Source: Viridilinea sp964592425 (GTDB taxonomy: Bacteria > Chloroflexota > Chloroflexia > Chloroflexales > Chloroflexaceae). Taken from it: a stretch of 64,000 nucleotides of DNA. The DNA is taken from the NCBI GenBank assembly GCA_964592425.1, contig CAZQCG010000023.1, positions 1-64,000 on the forward strand, given 5' to 3'. The translations under genes and the position numbers were made by a program. Below the pieces are notes generated by a model. It saw only the letters and a list, made by a program, of their open reading frames with translations, was not told the origin of the DNA and did no database searches. The first letter of the stretch is position 1; every line of letters starts with the position of its first letter. Below are positions 54,601-62,710 of this stretch, one piece after another.

Positions 54601-57600
54601 GATTGTCGGGGGCCTCACCCGCCAGCGGGTTGGTGCTCGGGTCATTATCGCCAGTCGGCTCCTCCGTGCCACTGCCCTCGCCCAGGCTGATCACGCCGCT
54701 GCGGATGGCCCCCGCGACCGGTGTATCCAGGCCGTTGTCATTCTGATCGACATCGTTGTTCGGGTCGGCCTCCTGGCCCGCCCCGCTGCTGCTGGCAAAG
54801 CCACGCAGGGCCGCGCTGCCGCTGAAGTTGTCGGCCAGCACCTCCACCAGGTAGTCGCCAGCCGGCAGGTTGTCAAAGCGGTAGTAACCGTCAGCATCGG
54901 TGGTCTGACTGAGCACGGCGGCACCGCTGATGTCGAGGGCCACGCTGATGCCGTTACTCTGCAGCAGCCGCAGGCTCACCCCGCTCAGTCCCAGCTCGCC
55001 AGCCTCCTGCGTGCCGCTGTTGTCGGGATCACTCCAGACCCGGTTGCCCAGCGAGTAGCGGCGCACCAGGCCAAAGTCGAGCGTCGGGTCAAACGTACTA
55101 CCGGTGTCACTGATCACCACACTCTGGCTCAGTGCACCCGTACTGCCGGGGCTCAGGCTCAGCGCCGCACTGGTGATCACACCCGTCGCCGTACCGGGGC
55201 CGTTATCGTCATCATTGAGATTACCGTTCGGCGTGCTTGTGCCAGCCGTGTCGCGGGTGCTGGCATAGCCGGTGGGCGTGGTGAGCCGTACCCGGTAGCT
55301 GCCCTGGGCCAGCCCGGTAAAGCTGTAGGCCCCGGTGGCGCTGCTGGTGGTCGTGAAAAGGGCCGTGGTGCTATTGCTCGGCAATAGCTGGAGAGTAACG
55401 GTGATGCCGTTCAGGCCACTCTCGCCGCCGTCCCGCAGGCCATTCACGGCGGTGCCGCCACTGGCCCCGTTATCCTCCCAGACCAGGTCGCCCAGGCCCA
55501 GGGTGTAGAAGCCGAAGTCGAGGGTCAGGTCGCTGTCATCGTCGTCGATGCTGAGCGGGCCAGGGGCCGTGCCCGCCCCTTCCAGCTCGCCGGTGGGGGC
55601 CAGGTCAGCCAACACCAGCAACGGCTGGCTCAACACGCCGCCCGTGAAGAAGCCACTGGCCTGGCGCGTGCCGTTATCGTCGTGGTCGGTTTGATTGTTG
55701 GGGTCAGGCGCAAGCGTCTCGCTCAGCACCCCACTGGCGTCGATCGTCGTGCCACTGCTGTAGTAACCCGCCAGAGGGCCGCCGCCGGCAAGCTGGCTGG
55801 CGGGCATGCCCACCAGGTACTGACCGGGGTAGAGCGGCACCGCTGCGCCGAGTGCTATCCCACCAGCGTGGGTCTGCTCGGTAAAGCGGTAGAAGCCGCT
55901 CGCATCGGTAGTCGCCGTCGCGATCGGGCTCTGCTCGAGGCCGATGAGTTGCCCATCGCGGTCGCCGTCGAGGAAGAGTTGCACCGTCACCCCGGCGATC
56001 CCGGCCGAGGAGCCGTCGGCACTGCCAGCCCCGTCGTTGTCCAGGCCGTCGTTATTGGTATCGAAGAAGAGCCGGTTGCCCAGACTGATCGGCTCAACAA
56101 AGCCGAAGTCCAGCGTGCGGTTGGCGCGGTCGTTGCGCGACTCGCCCGCCTGCGGGTTCGTGCTCGGATCATCGTCATTGGTCGGCTCACTCTCGCCCGG
56201 CCCCAGCGTGATCACCGCGCTGCGAATGGCCCCAGTTACGGGTGTATCGAGGCCATTGTCGTTGTTGTCAACGTTGCTGTTGGGGTCGGCCTCCTGCAGG
56301 CTGCCGCTACTGCTGAGGTAGCCTGCGAGTACGCCCGGCGCACTAAAGTTGCTGCTCATCACCTCCACCAGGTAGTCGCCGGCCGGCAGGTTGTCAAAGC
56401 GGTAGTAGCCGCCACCGCTGGTGGCCTGGGTCGGCACCAGCGTACCAGTGATGGTGGTGGCTGGATTGCCCGTAGCATCAAGCAGGCGCAGCACGACCCC
56501 ATCGAGGCCAGGGCTGGCCCCGTCGGCGGCATCAAGCGCCCCGCTGTTGTCGCGGTCGAACCAGACCCGGTTGCCCAGGGAGTAGATCGGCACGAAGCCG
56601 AAGTCGAGCGTGCGGTTGGACTGGTTGTTGGGGGCCTCACCCGTCAGCGGATTCGTGCCCGGGTCATTGTCGCCAGTCGGCTCCTGCGTGCCGCTGCCGT
56701 CGCCCAGGCTGATCACCCCGCTGCGTACCACTGCACCGGTAGTTGTGCCATTGTCGTCCTGATCGACATCATTATCCGGATCAGGCGCGGGCTCATAGGG
56801 CAAGGGCGTACCGCTGCCGGTACTGCTATGGTAGCCACGCAGTTCATTCGTGGTCAACTCACTGGCAAGGATCTCAACAATATAGTCGCCGGCCGGCAGG
56901 TTATCAAAGCGGTAGTAACCATTAGCATTGGTCGTTACATCATCTACCTGACTGCCATCGATCCCCAATGCACGGCTCTCGGTAATGCCATTCGTCACAT
57001 AGAGGCGCAATGTCACACTGCGGATACCGAGCTCGCCAGGATCCTGGAGGCCATTGTTATTGGCATCGTTCCAGACCCGATTACCCAGCGAGTAGTGGCG
57101 CGCCAGGCCGAAGTCGAGGGTCGGGTCAAAGGTGCTGCCGGTGGTACTGATCACCACATTCTGGCTCAGTGTTACGCTAATACCGGGGGTCAGGCTCAGA
57201 GCCGCGCTGGTGAGTTGCCCCGTGCCTGTGCCTGCACCATTGTCATCATCATTGAGATTGCCGCCAGGGCTCCCTGTGCCAGCGGTATCACGGGTGCTGA
57301 CATAGCCAGTGGGGGGCGTGAAACGCACGCGGTAGCTGCCCTGGGCCAGGCCGGTGAAGCTGTAGGCCCCGGTGGCGCTGCTGGTAGTGGTGAAGAGGGC
57401 CGTGGTACCACTACTCGGCAGCAACTGGAGGGTAACGGTGATGCCGTTCAGTCCACTCTCGCCAACGTCACGCAGGCCATTGACGCGGGTTCCGCCACCT
57501 GCCCCGTCATCGTCCCAGGCCAGATCGCCCAGGCTGAGGGTGTAGAAGCCGAAATCAAGCGTCAGGTTACTGGCCTCGTCGGCAATCAGGGTACCACCAG

Positions 57601-60600
57601 GGGCACTACCCGCATCCCCATCTTCACCAGTTGGCTCGTTGGTCGTATCGACAAAGACCGCCTTGCTGATCACCCCACGGTCGTAGAAGGCGAAGGGGTT
57701 GGACACCGGGCTGCCAGCAACCACGCGCACCGTATCACCATTATCGTCGCGGTCAACATCAGTATCCGGGTCAGGTGCAGAAGTCTCGGTAAGCGTTCCC
57801 GTCGCATTGATCGTCGTACCACTACTGTGGTAGCCCGCCAGGGGGCCACCACTGCTGAACTGGCTGGCGGGGATACCGATCAGGTACTGGCCAGGGTAGA
57901 GGGCGAGCGTATCTGCGAGGGCCACCCCATTGGCATGGGTCTGCCCCGTGAAGAGATAGAAGCCAGTCGCATCGGTCGTCACCGTCGCGATCGGGCTCTG
58001 CTCGAGGCCGGTGAGGAAACCGTTGCCGTTGCTGTCGAGGAAGAGCTCAACGTCAACCCCGGCAATCCCGGTCGAGGATCCGTCGGCACTGCCAGCCCCG
58101 TCGTTGTCCAGACCGTCGTTATTGGTATCGAAGAAGAGCCGATTGCCCAGGCTGACTGGATCTGCATAGAAACCAGCATCCCAGGTCGGGTCATTCTCAC
58201 CGGCACTCAGGCTGGTCAGATCTGTGCGCCCGCTAGCCTCAATGAGGTCGCTATCGTTAGCCGGATTTTCGCCCGCATTCAGCGTTGTCACCGTGAAGCC
58301 GGTGGGCGGGACAAACTCGGCAAAGTAAATACCAGACTCAAGCGCACTGAAGAGATAGTAGCCGGGGTTGCCGCTGGCATCGTTGCGGGTGATCTGTATC
58401 CCAATCAGGCGCTGGTCGCCGGGCGTGTTCGGGTTATCATCGTCATCACGGTAGAGGCGCACCGTCACACCATTCATCCCAAGCTGGGGCAACTCGTTCT
58501 GGATGCCGTCACGGTTGACATCGTTCCAGACATAGTTGCCGTAGCTGGCCAGATCCGTCGCACTCTGTACCTCTACACCCACGCGGGGCGGCTGAGCCAC
58601 CAGGGTACTGCTATCGTCAGTGCGGGTTGCCACATAGGCGAAGGTATTCCAGGCCACATTCGTGTCGTCGCTGGTGCCGGGAGTGCCGTCAGGGCCATTT
58701 TCGGCGATAGGCGCATCGTCGGGGGCAAAGGCCGGGAAGGTGAAGCGCAGGTTGGCCAGAGGCGTCAGTTCATAGCTGCCGAAGTCGAAACGCAACGAGC
58801 GCACCGTCGTCGGGTCACTCGGCATCTGCGTACTCCAGACACCCGGGCCGGGCACGTCACCATCGACCATCGGCGTACAACTTGGGTTCGGCCCATCGGT
58901 CAGGGTAGCGCGGCAGGGGTTCAACTCCGAGCTATAGCGGATGCTCAGGCCAGGAATGGTTGGACTGACGACAACTGGCCCGGCCAGCTTGACCGTCCAG
59001 GCCGTGCCAAGGGGGGTCTGGTCACGCACACCGACATTCTCACTGCTAGCATCCTTGTAGGGCATAATATCGACCAGCAAAAGATCGGTGAGCGTAAGAT
59101 TGCCGGTATTGGTCAGAGTCAACTGGTAGGTAATCAGGCCACCGGGCACCGTGCGTCCAACCACCGGGTCGCGGCTGAAGGCCGTATCAAGCTGGCCCTG
59201 CACAAACTTGGCCGACTCCACCGAGGCGATTGGGCGCACAACCAATTGCACATTTTCGGCAAAGCAGAGCCGGGTGATATCGATCTGGAGCGTATTGTCA
59301 GTGGTAAAGATGCTCTCATCACTGCCACCATCAGCACAGAGACTCGTTCGGGTGCTGTTGGGAGGGTTATCATAGTTGACCACCGCCATACGGTTAAAAT
59401 AGTTACCAGCGGTGGTGCCGTCCTTGACGGTGACCTTGTAGCTGATGCGAAGGTCATCGTCGGAGGGGAGGCTACAGCCGCTGCCGTCCCAACTCCAGAG
59501 CAGCAGGGTGCGCCCACTGCTGTTGTAGTTAGCAACCTGGTTAAAGCTCGGGTTGGTGGCACAGCCGCTGATATTTTTGGTAACGGTGATGCTAGCCGGG
59601 TCGAGGATCACCTCGCTCGGCAGCAGATCGGCGATCACCGGATCAGTGAGCGGTTCGAAGGCTCCGTTGCGCAGGCGCAGTTCATAACTTACCGTGCCGC
59701 GGGGCAGGGCCGGGCTACCGCTGATGATCGTCTTGCGCGGGTCAGGGCGCGCCTTGAGCACAGCGATCTCGAGGGTGGCCTCGGCAGTCGCATTACTCAG
59801 CGGATTACCGTTATAGCTGGCCCCGGCGCTAGCCGTATTGGTCACCGTGTAGGGCAGGGCCGCCGTTGGCGTATAGGGGGTGGTGCTACCGTTGGGCGGG
59901 TTAACGATCAAACTCTGGAAGCTGACCGTGCGCGAGCGATCCTCCATAGTCAACTGGTTGAAGTTGAAGCGCAGGCCAGAGACATAATCGCCAGTACTCC
60001 AGCCGGGGAAGCTGGTGACGGCAACATTAGTGCCGGTAGGGACGCCCGTAATCCAGCTTGAGCTACCGTTGAGCTGGTAGGCCACTGCGTCGGCTGCGCC
60101 TGTGTTGACTGCAAAGGGGGCATACTCAGGCGGGATCGTATCGGTAATCTGGACATTATCAAGCGCAACATTACCCTCGGGGCTAGCCGAGCCGACATTG
60201 TTAACCGTCAGCGTGGTGGTCACCGTCCCGCCGACAATCGTATCGGGCGTATTTTCAGCCCCGGCAATACTCTTGCTCAGCCCCAGGCGTGGGTTCGGTG
60301 CTTCGAGCACATGGGTAATCGTCTGGGTACGGGTAAGCACGTCCGAGGTGCTGAAGGGTGTGGTTGAGACCAAGCCATGGTTGACCTTGATCACACCAAT
60401 CCCATTCTGTGGATCGCTGGTGGGATAGCGCACCAGCAGATCGAAACTCCGGCAACCCGAGCCGCTGGCTGCAACCGTAATCCCGCTCCAGACAACTGTT
60501 TGACTGCCGCTGTCATAGACTCCAGCAGGATCGGAGCTGACATAGACAGCACCAAGGGGCAGTGTATCGGTAATCGTGCTGTTGGTCAGATCGAGGGCCC

Positions 60601-61228
60601 CGATGGTGCCGGAGCACAAGTTAAGGCGGTAGAGGCTCAGATCGCCGCTGGCCCCACCGGCAACCAACTCTTTGCTGAGGGTAGGGTTGGGATTGGCCGT
60701 GGCCGGTGGCGCAGTAAGCTGACCAGTGCCGGGCGTGGCCCCGCCATCAACCGAGATCGTCGCCGTAATCGTACCGGTCGTGCCGGTAGGAGTCGTACCG
60801 GGGCCATAACGCACCTCGAACTCGATCTGGCCCGTGGTGCCGAGCGGCAGCGCATCACGAAAATTCCAGGTTGCCTGGCGGGTGACTGGGTCATAGTTTG
60901 TCTGTTCGACATCGTTATTACCCAGCACCTGGATAACCTCAAGCACCTCCGGTACAGTACTGACTACCTGCATGTTGCTGCACGTATCGGTACCGATCGA
61001 GGAACTGCACTCGTAGGTCAGGCGCACCACAAACGATTGTCCCGAGGGGATCGGGTCAGGCGTGCCGGGGGCCAGTTCGAGACGCAGGCGCACGATCGGC
61101 GCAGCCAGAACTTTTGTCGTGGGCAGCAGAGCCCCGGCGATAGCCAGCAGCACTGTGAGGCTGAGCAGGAGGCCGAAGAATGAGCGGAGACCGGAGACAC
61201 GACGATGGAGAGAGAGGAACTGCACCAT
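48674..61228 (-). CDS. Giant secreted SdrD_B-repeat surface protein
   Basis: A 4,184-residue exported protein. A signal peptide is at the start (about residues 17-43). Residues about 45-900 are DUF11/adhesin-type beta domains. Then come about 20 SdrD_B-type repeats, each with a (L)GNRVWxDxDNxG-like calcium-binding start. The order is higher than simple: A-B-C-D, A-B-C-D, A-B-C, A-B-C-C and four unlike repeats. A-type starts fall near 58.13, 56.06, 54.03 and 52.51 kb. A C-terminal domain (LRWQTGSEWNSLGFHILRS) ends with HLPLVQR. A rigid, calcium-stiffened surface filament or adhesin is likely. Confidence 0.85.
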   Translation of the reverse strand: MVQFLSLHRRVSGLRSFFGLLLSLTVLLAIAGALLPTTKVLAAPIVRLRLELAPGTPDPIPSGQSFVVRLTYECSSSIGTDTCSNMQVVSTVPEVLEVIQVLGNNDVEQTNYDPVTRQATWNFRDALPLGTTGQIEFEVRYGPGTTPTGTTGTITATISVDGGATPGTGQLTAPPATANPNPTLSKELVAGGASGDLSLYRLNLCSGTIGALDLTNSTITDTLPLGAVYVSSDPAGVYDSGSQTVVWSGITVAASGSGCRSFDLLVRYPTSDPQNGIGVIKVNHGLVSTTPFSTSDVLTRTQTITHVLEAPNPRLGLSKSIAGAENTPDTIVGGTVTTTLTVNNVGSASPEGNVALDNVQITDTIPPEYAPFAVNTGAADAVAYQLNGSSSWITGVPTGTNVAVTSFPGWSTGDYVSGLRFNFNQLTMEDRSRTVSFQSLIVNPPNGSTTPYTPTAALPYTVTNTASAGASYNGNPLSNATAEATLEIAVLKARPDPRKTIISGSPALPRGTVSYELRLRNGAFEPLTDPVIADLLPSEVILDPASITVTKNISGCATNPSFNQVANYNSSGRTLLLWSWDGSGCSLPSDDDLRISYKVTVKDGTTAGNYFNRMAVVNYDNPPNSTRTSLCADGGSDESIFTTDNTLQIDITRLCFAENVQLVVRPIASVESAKFVQGQLDTAFSRDPVVGRTVPGGLITYQLTLTNTGNLTLTDLLLVDIMPYKDASSENVGVRDQTPLGTAWTVKLAGPVVVSPTIPGLSIRYSSELNPCRATLTDGPNPSCTPMVDGDVPGPGVWSTQMPSDPTTVRSLRFDFGSYELTPLANLRFTFPAFAPDDAPIAENGPDGTPGTSDDTNVAWNTFAYVATRTDDSSTLVAQPPRVGVEVQSATDLASYGNYVWNDVNRDGIQNELPQLGMNGVTVRLYRDDDDNPNTPGDQRLIGIQITRNDASGNPGYYLFSALESGIYFAEFVPPTGFTVTTLNAGENPANDSDLIEASGRTDLTSLSAGENDPTWDAGFYADPVSLGNRLFFDTNNDGLDNDGAGSADGSSTGIAGVDVELFLDSNGNGFLTGLEQSPIATVTTDATGFYLFTGQTHANGVALADTLALYPGQYLIGIPASQFSSGGPLAGYHSSGTTINATGTLTETSAPDPDTDVDRDDNGDTVRVVAGSPVSNPFAFYDRGVISKAVFVDTTNEPTGEDGDAGSAPGGTLIADEASNLTLDFGFYTLSLGDLAWDDDGAGGGTRVNGLRDVGESGLNGITVTLQLLPSSGTTALFTTTSSATGAYSFTGLAQGSYRVRFTPPTGYVSTRDTAGTGSPGGNLNDDDNGAGTGTGQLTSAALSLTPGISVTLSQNVVISTTGSTFDPTLDFGLARHYSLGNRVWNDANNNGLQDPGELGIRSVTLRLYVTNGITESRALGIDGSQVDDVTTNANGYYRFDNLPAGDYIVEILASELTTNELRGYHSSTGSGTPLPYEPAPDPDNDVDQDDNGTTTGAVVRSGVISLGDGSGTQEPTGDNDPGTNPLTGEAPNNQSNRTLDFGFVPIYSLGNRVWFDRDNSGALDAADGASPGLDGVVLRLLDATGNPATTITGTLVPTQATSGGGYYRFDNLPAGDYLVEVMSSNFSAPGVLAGYLSSSGSLQEADPNSNVDNNDNGLDTPVTGAIRSAVITLGPGESEPTNDDDPSTNPQAGESRNDRANRTLDFGFVEPISLGNRLFFDTNNDGLDNDGAGSADGSSAGIAGVTVQLFLDGDRDGQLIGLEQSPIATATTDASGFYRFTEQTHAGGIALGAAVPLYPGQYLVGMPASQLAGGGPLAGYYSSGTTIDASGVLSETLAPDPNNQTDHDDNGTRQASGFFTGGVLSQPLLVLADLAPTGELEGAGTAPGPLSIDDDDSDLTLDFGFYTLGLGDLVWEDNGASGGTAVNGLRDGGESGLNGITVTLQLLPSNSTTALFTTTSSATGAYSFTGLAQGSYRVRLTTPTGYASTRDTAGTSTPNGNLNDDDNGPGTATGVITSAALSLSPGSTGALSQSVVISDTGSTFDPTLDFGLVRRYSLGNRVWSDPDNSGTQEAGELGLSGVSLRLLQSNGISVALDISGAAVLSQTTDADGYYRFDNLPAGDYLVEVLADNFSGSAALRGFASSSGAGQEADPNNDVDQNDNGLDTPVAGAIRSGVISLGEGSGTEEPTGDNDPSTNPLAGEAPDNQANRTLDFGFVPIYALGNRVWFDRDNSGALDAGDGASPGLDGVELRLLDATGNPATTITGTLVPTQATSGGGYYRFDNLRASDYLVEVVSTNFSAPGVLTGFLSSSGSLQEADPDSDVDNNDNGLDTPVAGAIRSGVVTLGPGNSEPTSDDDPSTNPQAGESRNDRANRTLDFGFIEPVSLGNRLFFDTDNDGLDNDGTGAAPGSSSGIAGVTVQLFLDSDRDGQLTGLEQSPIATVTTDASGFYRFTEQTHAGGIALGAAVPLYPGQYLVGMPASQLAGGGPLAGYYSSGTTIDASGVLSETLAPDPNNQTDHDDNGTRQASGFFTGGVLSQPLLVLADLAPTGELEGAGTAPGPLSIDDDDSDLTLDFGFYTLGLGDLVWEDNGASGGIAVNGLRDGGESGLAGISLTLELLPASGSTVLLTTTSSATGTYSFTGLAQGSYRVRFTPPSGYASTRDTADTNNPDGNRNDDDNGPGATTGVITSAALSLTPGSPGALSQSVVVSTTGSTVDPTLDFGLVRSYSLGNRVWSDPDNSGRQESGESGLSGVSLRLLQSNGISVALDLSGAAVLSQTTDADGYYRFDNLPAGDYLVEVLADNFSGSAALDGYASSNGVGQEPDPNSNGDLNDNGLDPPVAGAIRSGVISLGDGSGTQEPIGDNDPSTNPLAGEAPNNQSNRTLDFGFVEPVSLGNRLFFDTNNDGLDNDGAGSADGSSSGIAGVTVQLFLDRDRDGQLTGLEQSPIATVTTDATGFYSFTAQTHAAGVALSTPIPLAPGQYLVGMPASQFASGGPLAGYHSSGTTIDASGVLSETLAADPNNGIDRDDNGTLQASGATFLPGGVLSQPLLVLADLAPTGEPEGAGTAPGPLSIDDDDSDLTLDFGFYTLGLGDLVWEDNGASGGTAVNGLREVGEAGMAGVGLELLPASGSTVLLTTTSSATGTYSFTGLAEGSYRVRLTPPSGYASTRDTAGTNTPDGNFNDDDNGPGGTTGVITSAALPLVPGSSGTLSQSVVISTTGSTVDPTLDFGLVRSYSLGNRVWSDPDNSGTQEAGELGLSGVSLRLLQSNGISVALDISGAAVLSQTTDADGYYRFDNLPAGDYLVEVLADNFSGSAALRGFASSNGAGQEADPNNNGDLNDNGLDPPVAGAIRSGVISLGDGSGTEEPTNDNDPSTNPLAGEAPNNQSNRTLDFGFVPFYSLGNRVWSDPDNSGTQEAGELGLSGVSLRLLQSNGISVALDISGAAVLSQTTDADGYYRFDNLPAGDYLVEVLADNFSGSAALRGFASSNGAGQEADPNNNGDLNDNGLDPPVAGAIRSGVISLGPGESEPTNDDDPSTNPLAGEAPNNHSNRTVDFGFVPLSALGNRVWLDLNKDGVQDAGEPGVAGVPVTLYESDGRTVIMTTTTGADGLYLFEDLMPGTYVIGFDLPPGFARSPAGGTSDPEFDNDADLISGLTRTINLPAATTDLSWDAGIFYTASLGDRVWLDRNANGIQDNGEPGIPGIPVTLYAADGTTVISTTSTDANGFYGFENLEPMTYTIEFSRPNGFEISPLLQGSDPGADSDVNPATGRTTLIVIDPDEHDPTWDAGLFQRVRLGNLVWLDRNNNGLVDQGEAGIAGVPVQLYQDANADGVPDGAALASATTDGNGRYLFDNLLPGLYLLEITPPEGYRSSSGQNVSLVGPYEPAPDPNNDRDNDDNGSQVLSTTIRSGSVTLWSLAEPDVAIDGDDLNGNLTVDFGLFLPAALGNYTWYDRNGDGLKNPGEPGAPNILVTLCNPDGSPILNESGQPITTTTDTDGFFLFEQLIPGSYRVRFSQLPSGFTFTSPGGDSDANPNTGLTNPVTLEPGDRNLDLWAGLINPTAISLSSFVAQRLPGAVELRWQTGSEWNSLGFHILRSLEPEAVGAVTITPALIRASGSSQIGADYNWHDPAPPTGQRVYYWLQELALDGQSTIYGPVSVGPELSNTGFRVHLPLVQR

Positions 61229-61375
61229 AGGAGTACCTCGGAATCATGAAGAAAAGCCGGTGTCCCGATGCGCAAGCTGTATGCCCACTTAATTGGTAGA
61301 GCGGCGCACGCACTGCGACCTGACGATGACAAATAGTAAAAAGGCAGTCACACCAAAGAGACGAAATTAACTTTT

Positions 61376-61404
61376 ATAATACTACTGCTGTGTAACCAAT
61401 ACAA
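61376..61404 (-). promoter_or_regulatory. Promoter candidate for the giant-protein gene
   Basis: On the minus strand TTGTAT (61399-61404), a 17-base spacer and TATTAT (61376-61381), about 150 bases before the start at 61228. The surrounding DNA is AT-rich (TTATAAAAGTTAATTTCG). The rest of 61229-61500 shows no gene. Confidence 0.5.
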
Positions 61405-61514
61405 TCATGACATATGATACTGTGGCCGAGCCTGCCCCGAAGGATAGCCATTCGGACTTTGCATCAGCCCTGGTACCGTCCTGGCCGCGTTTGCGATCCA
61501 CAGCTATACAATGG

Positions 61515-61520
61515 TACAAT
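61515..61520 (+). promoter_or_regulatory. Candidate -10 box before the small ORF and E1 genes
   Basis: GGTACAAT form, 57 bases before the small ORF at 61577. A weak TTGCGA-like -35 lies about 17 bases upstream. Confidence 0.45.
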
Positions 61521-61576
61521 CGGGTCTCTGGTGTAAGCGGGTACCATAGGCCTATTGCGAGAGCGCAGGCGATCCC

Positions 61577-61663
61577 ATGACGACAAGGGAGATCTTCGAT
61601 ATCCCGGCTGATTTTGTCATGCCCGATCCGGACGAGTGGTACCCGGGCATGCCCCCGGCCTAG
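61577..61663 (+). CDS. Small ORF, 28 residues, before the E1 genes
   Basis: A 28-codon frame rich in Asp, Pro and aromatics (MTTREIFDIPADF..EWYPGMPPA). A GCAGG site precedes the ATG, and the GGTACAAT box is upstream. It ends 62 bases before E1 alpha. No family is known to me. It may be a leader peptide or a small protein; the short length means chance cannot be excluded. Confidence 0.4.
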   Translation: MTTREIFDIPADFVMPDPDEWYPGMPPA

Positions 61664-61725
61664 GCCAGAGCTGGCCGGGCGCGCCAACGCTGTGGTTGAC
61701 ACCGTAAGACCAAAGGAGGTTTTCG

Positions 61726-62697
61726 ATGGCCGAACTGACCCAGGACAAGTTACTCTGGATCTACGAGCGGATGCGGCTCATCCGCGAGTTCGAGAATCGG
61801 GCCAGCGCCCTCTTCGCCGCTGGCAAGCTACCCGGGTTCGTCCACCTCTACGCCGGTGAGGAGGCGATCGGCGTCGGGATCATGGCCAACCTGAGCGAGC
61901 GTGACTTTATCACCTCGACCCACCGCGGCCATGGCCACTGTATCGCCAAAGGGGTGGAGATTAACGGGATGATGGCCGAGCTCTATGGCAAGGCGACCGG
62001 GTCGTGCAAGGGCAAGGGTGGCTCGATGCATATCGCCGATGTCGATAAGGGTATGCTTGGAGCCAATGGGATCGTCGGCGCGGGTGGCCCGCTGGCCTGC
62101 GGCTCCGGCCTGATGGCCAAGGTCAAGGGTACCGACCAGGTGACGGTCTGCTTCTTCGGCGATGGGGCCGCTGAGCAGGGCACCATGCACGAGTCGATGA
62201 ACCTGGCCTCGATCTGGAAGCTGCCGGTGGTCTTCGTCTGTGAGAATAACGGCTACGCCGAATCGACCCCGGTACACTACCATAGCGCCTCGAAGGATAT
62301 TGCCGACCGCGCCACGGCCTACAATATGCCTGGCTTCGCCGTCAACGGCACCGATGTCTTCGCCGTCTATGAGGCCGCCTACGAGGCAATCGCCCGCGCC
62401 CGGCGCGGTGAGGGCCCGACCCTGCTTGAGGCCAAGGGCTTCCGCTATTATGGCCATTTTGAGGGCGATCCGCTCAGCTATCGTACTGAGGAAGAGCTTG
62501 CTAAGAATAAGGCGAACGACCCGATCACGCAGTTCCGCCAGCGGGTGATCGAGCGTGGCCTGCTGACCGTCGAGGAGCTTGATGCGATCGATGCACGTGC
62601 GAAGGCAGTCATCGATGGCTCGGTTGAGTTTGCCGAGGCTTCGCCCTACCCCGAGTTGGAGGAGTTGATGACCGACGTATATGTGAGCTATCGCTAA
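61726..62697 (+). CDS. Dehydrogenase E1 component, alpha subunit
   Basis: A 323-residue TPP-dependent E1 alpha of the pyruvate/acetoin dehydrogenase type. GDGAAEQGTMHESMNLASIWKLP...ENNGY is the TPP-Mg motif, and HRGHGHCIAKG the His-bearing loop near residue 67. It decarboxylates the 2-oxoacid or acetoin and passes the acyl group to lipoyl-E2. AAAGGAGG precedes ATG 61726. With E1 beta 13 bases later it forms the alpha2-beta2 enzyme. The AcoX-like gene that follows favours acetoin, but pyruvate is equally possible. Confidence 0.88.
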   Translation: MAELTQDKLLWIYERMRLIREFENRASALFAAGKLPGFVHLYAGEEAIGVGIMANLSERDFITSTHRGHGHCIAKGVEINGMMAELYGKATGSCKGKGGSMHIADVDKGMLGANGIVGAGGPLACGSGLMAKVKGTDQVTVCFFGDGAAEQGTMHESMNLASIWKLPVVFVCENNGYAESTPVHYHSASKDIADRATAYNMPGFAVNGTDVFAVYEAAYEAIARARRGEGPTLLEAKGFRYYGHFEGDPLSYRTEEELAKNKANDPITQFRQRVIERGLLTVEELDAIDARAKAVIDGSVEFAEASPYPELEELMTDVYVSYR

Positions 62698-62710
62698 AGG
62701 AGTAGCAACA

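Noticed and set aside
48700..58200. Repeats that could look like a CRISPR or satellite array
   Set aside because: Repeats are multiples of three bases, stay in one long frame and encode SdrD_B-type domains; there are no short identical repeats with unique spacers.
55682..60061. A 1,459-codon plus-strand open frame
   Set aside because: Same reason: antisense to the giant gene; its open length follows from the base composition and repeats of the true frame.
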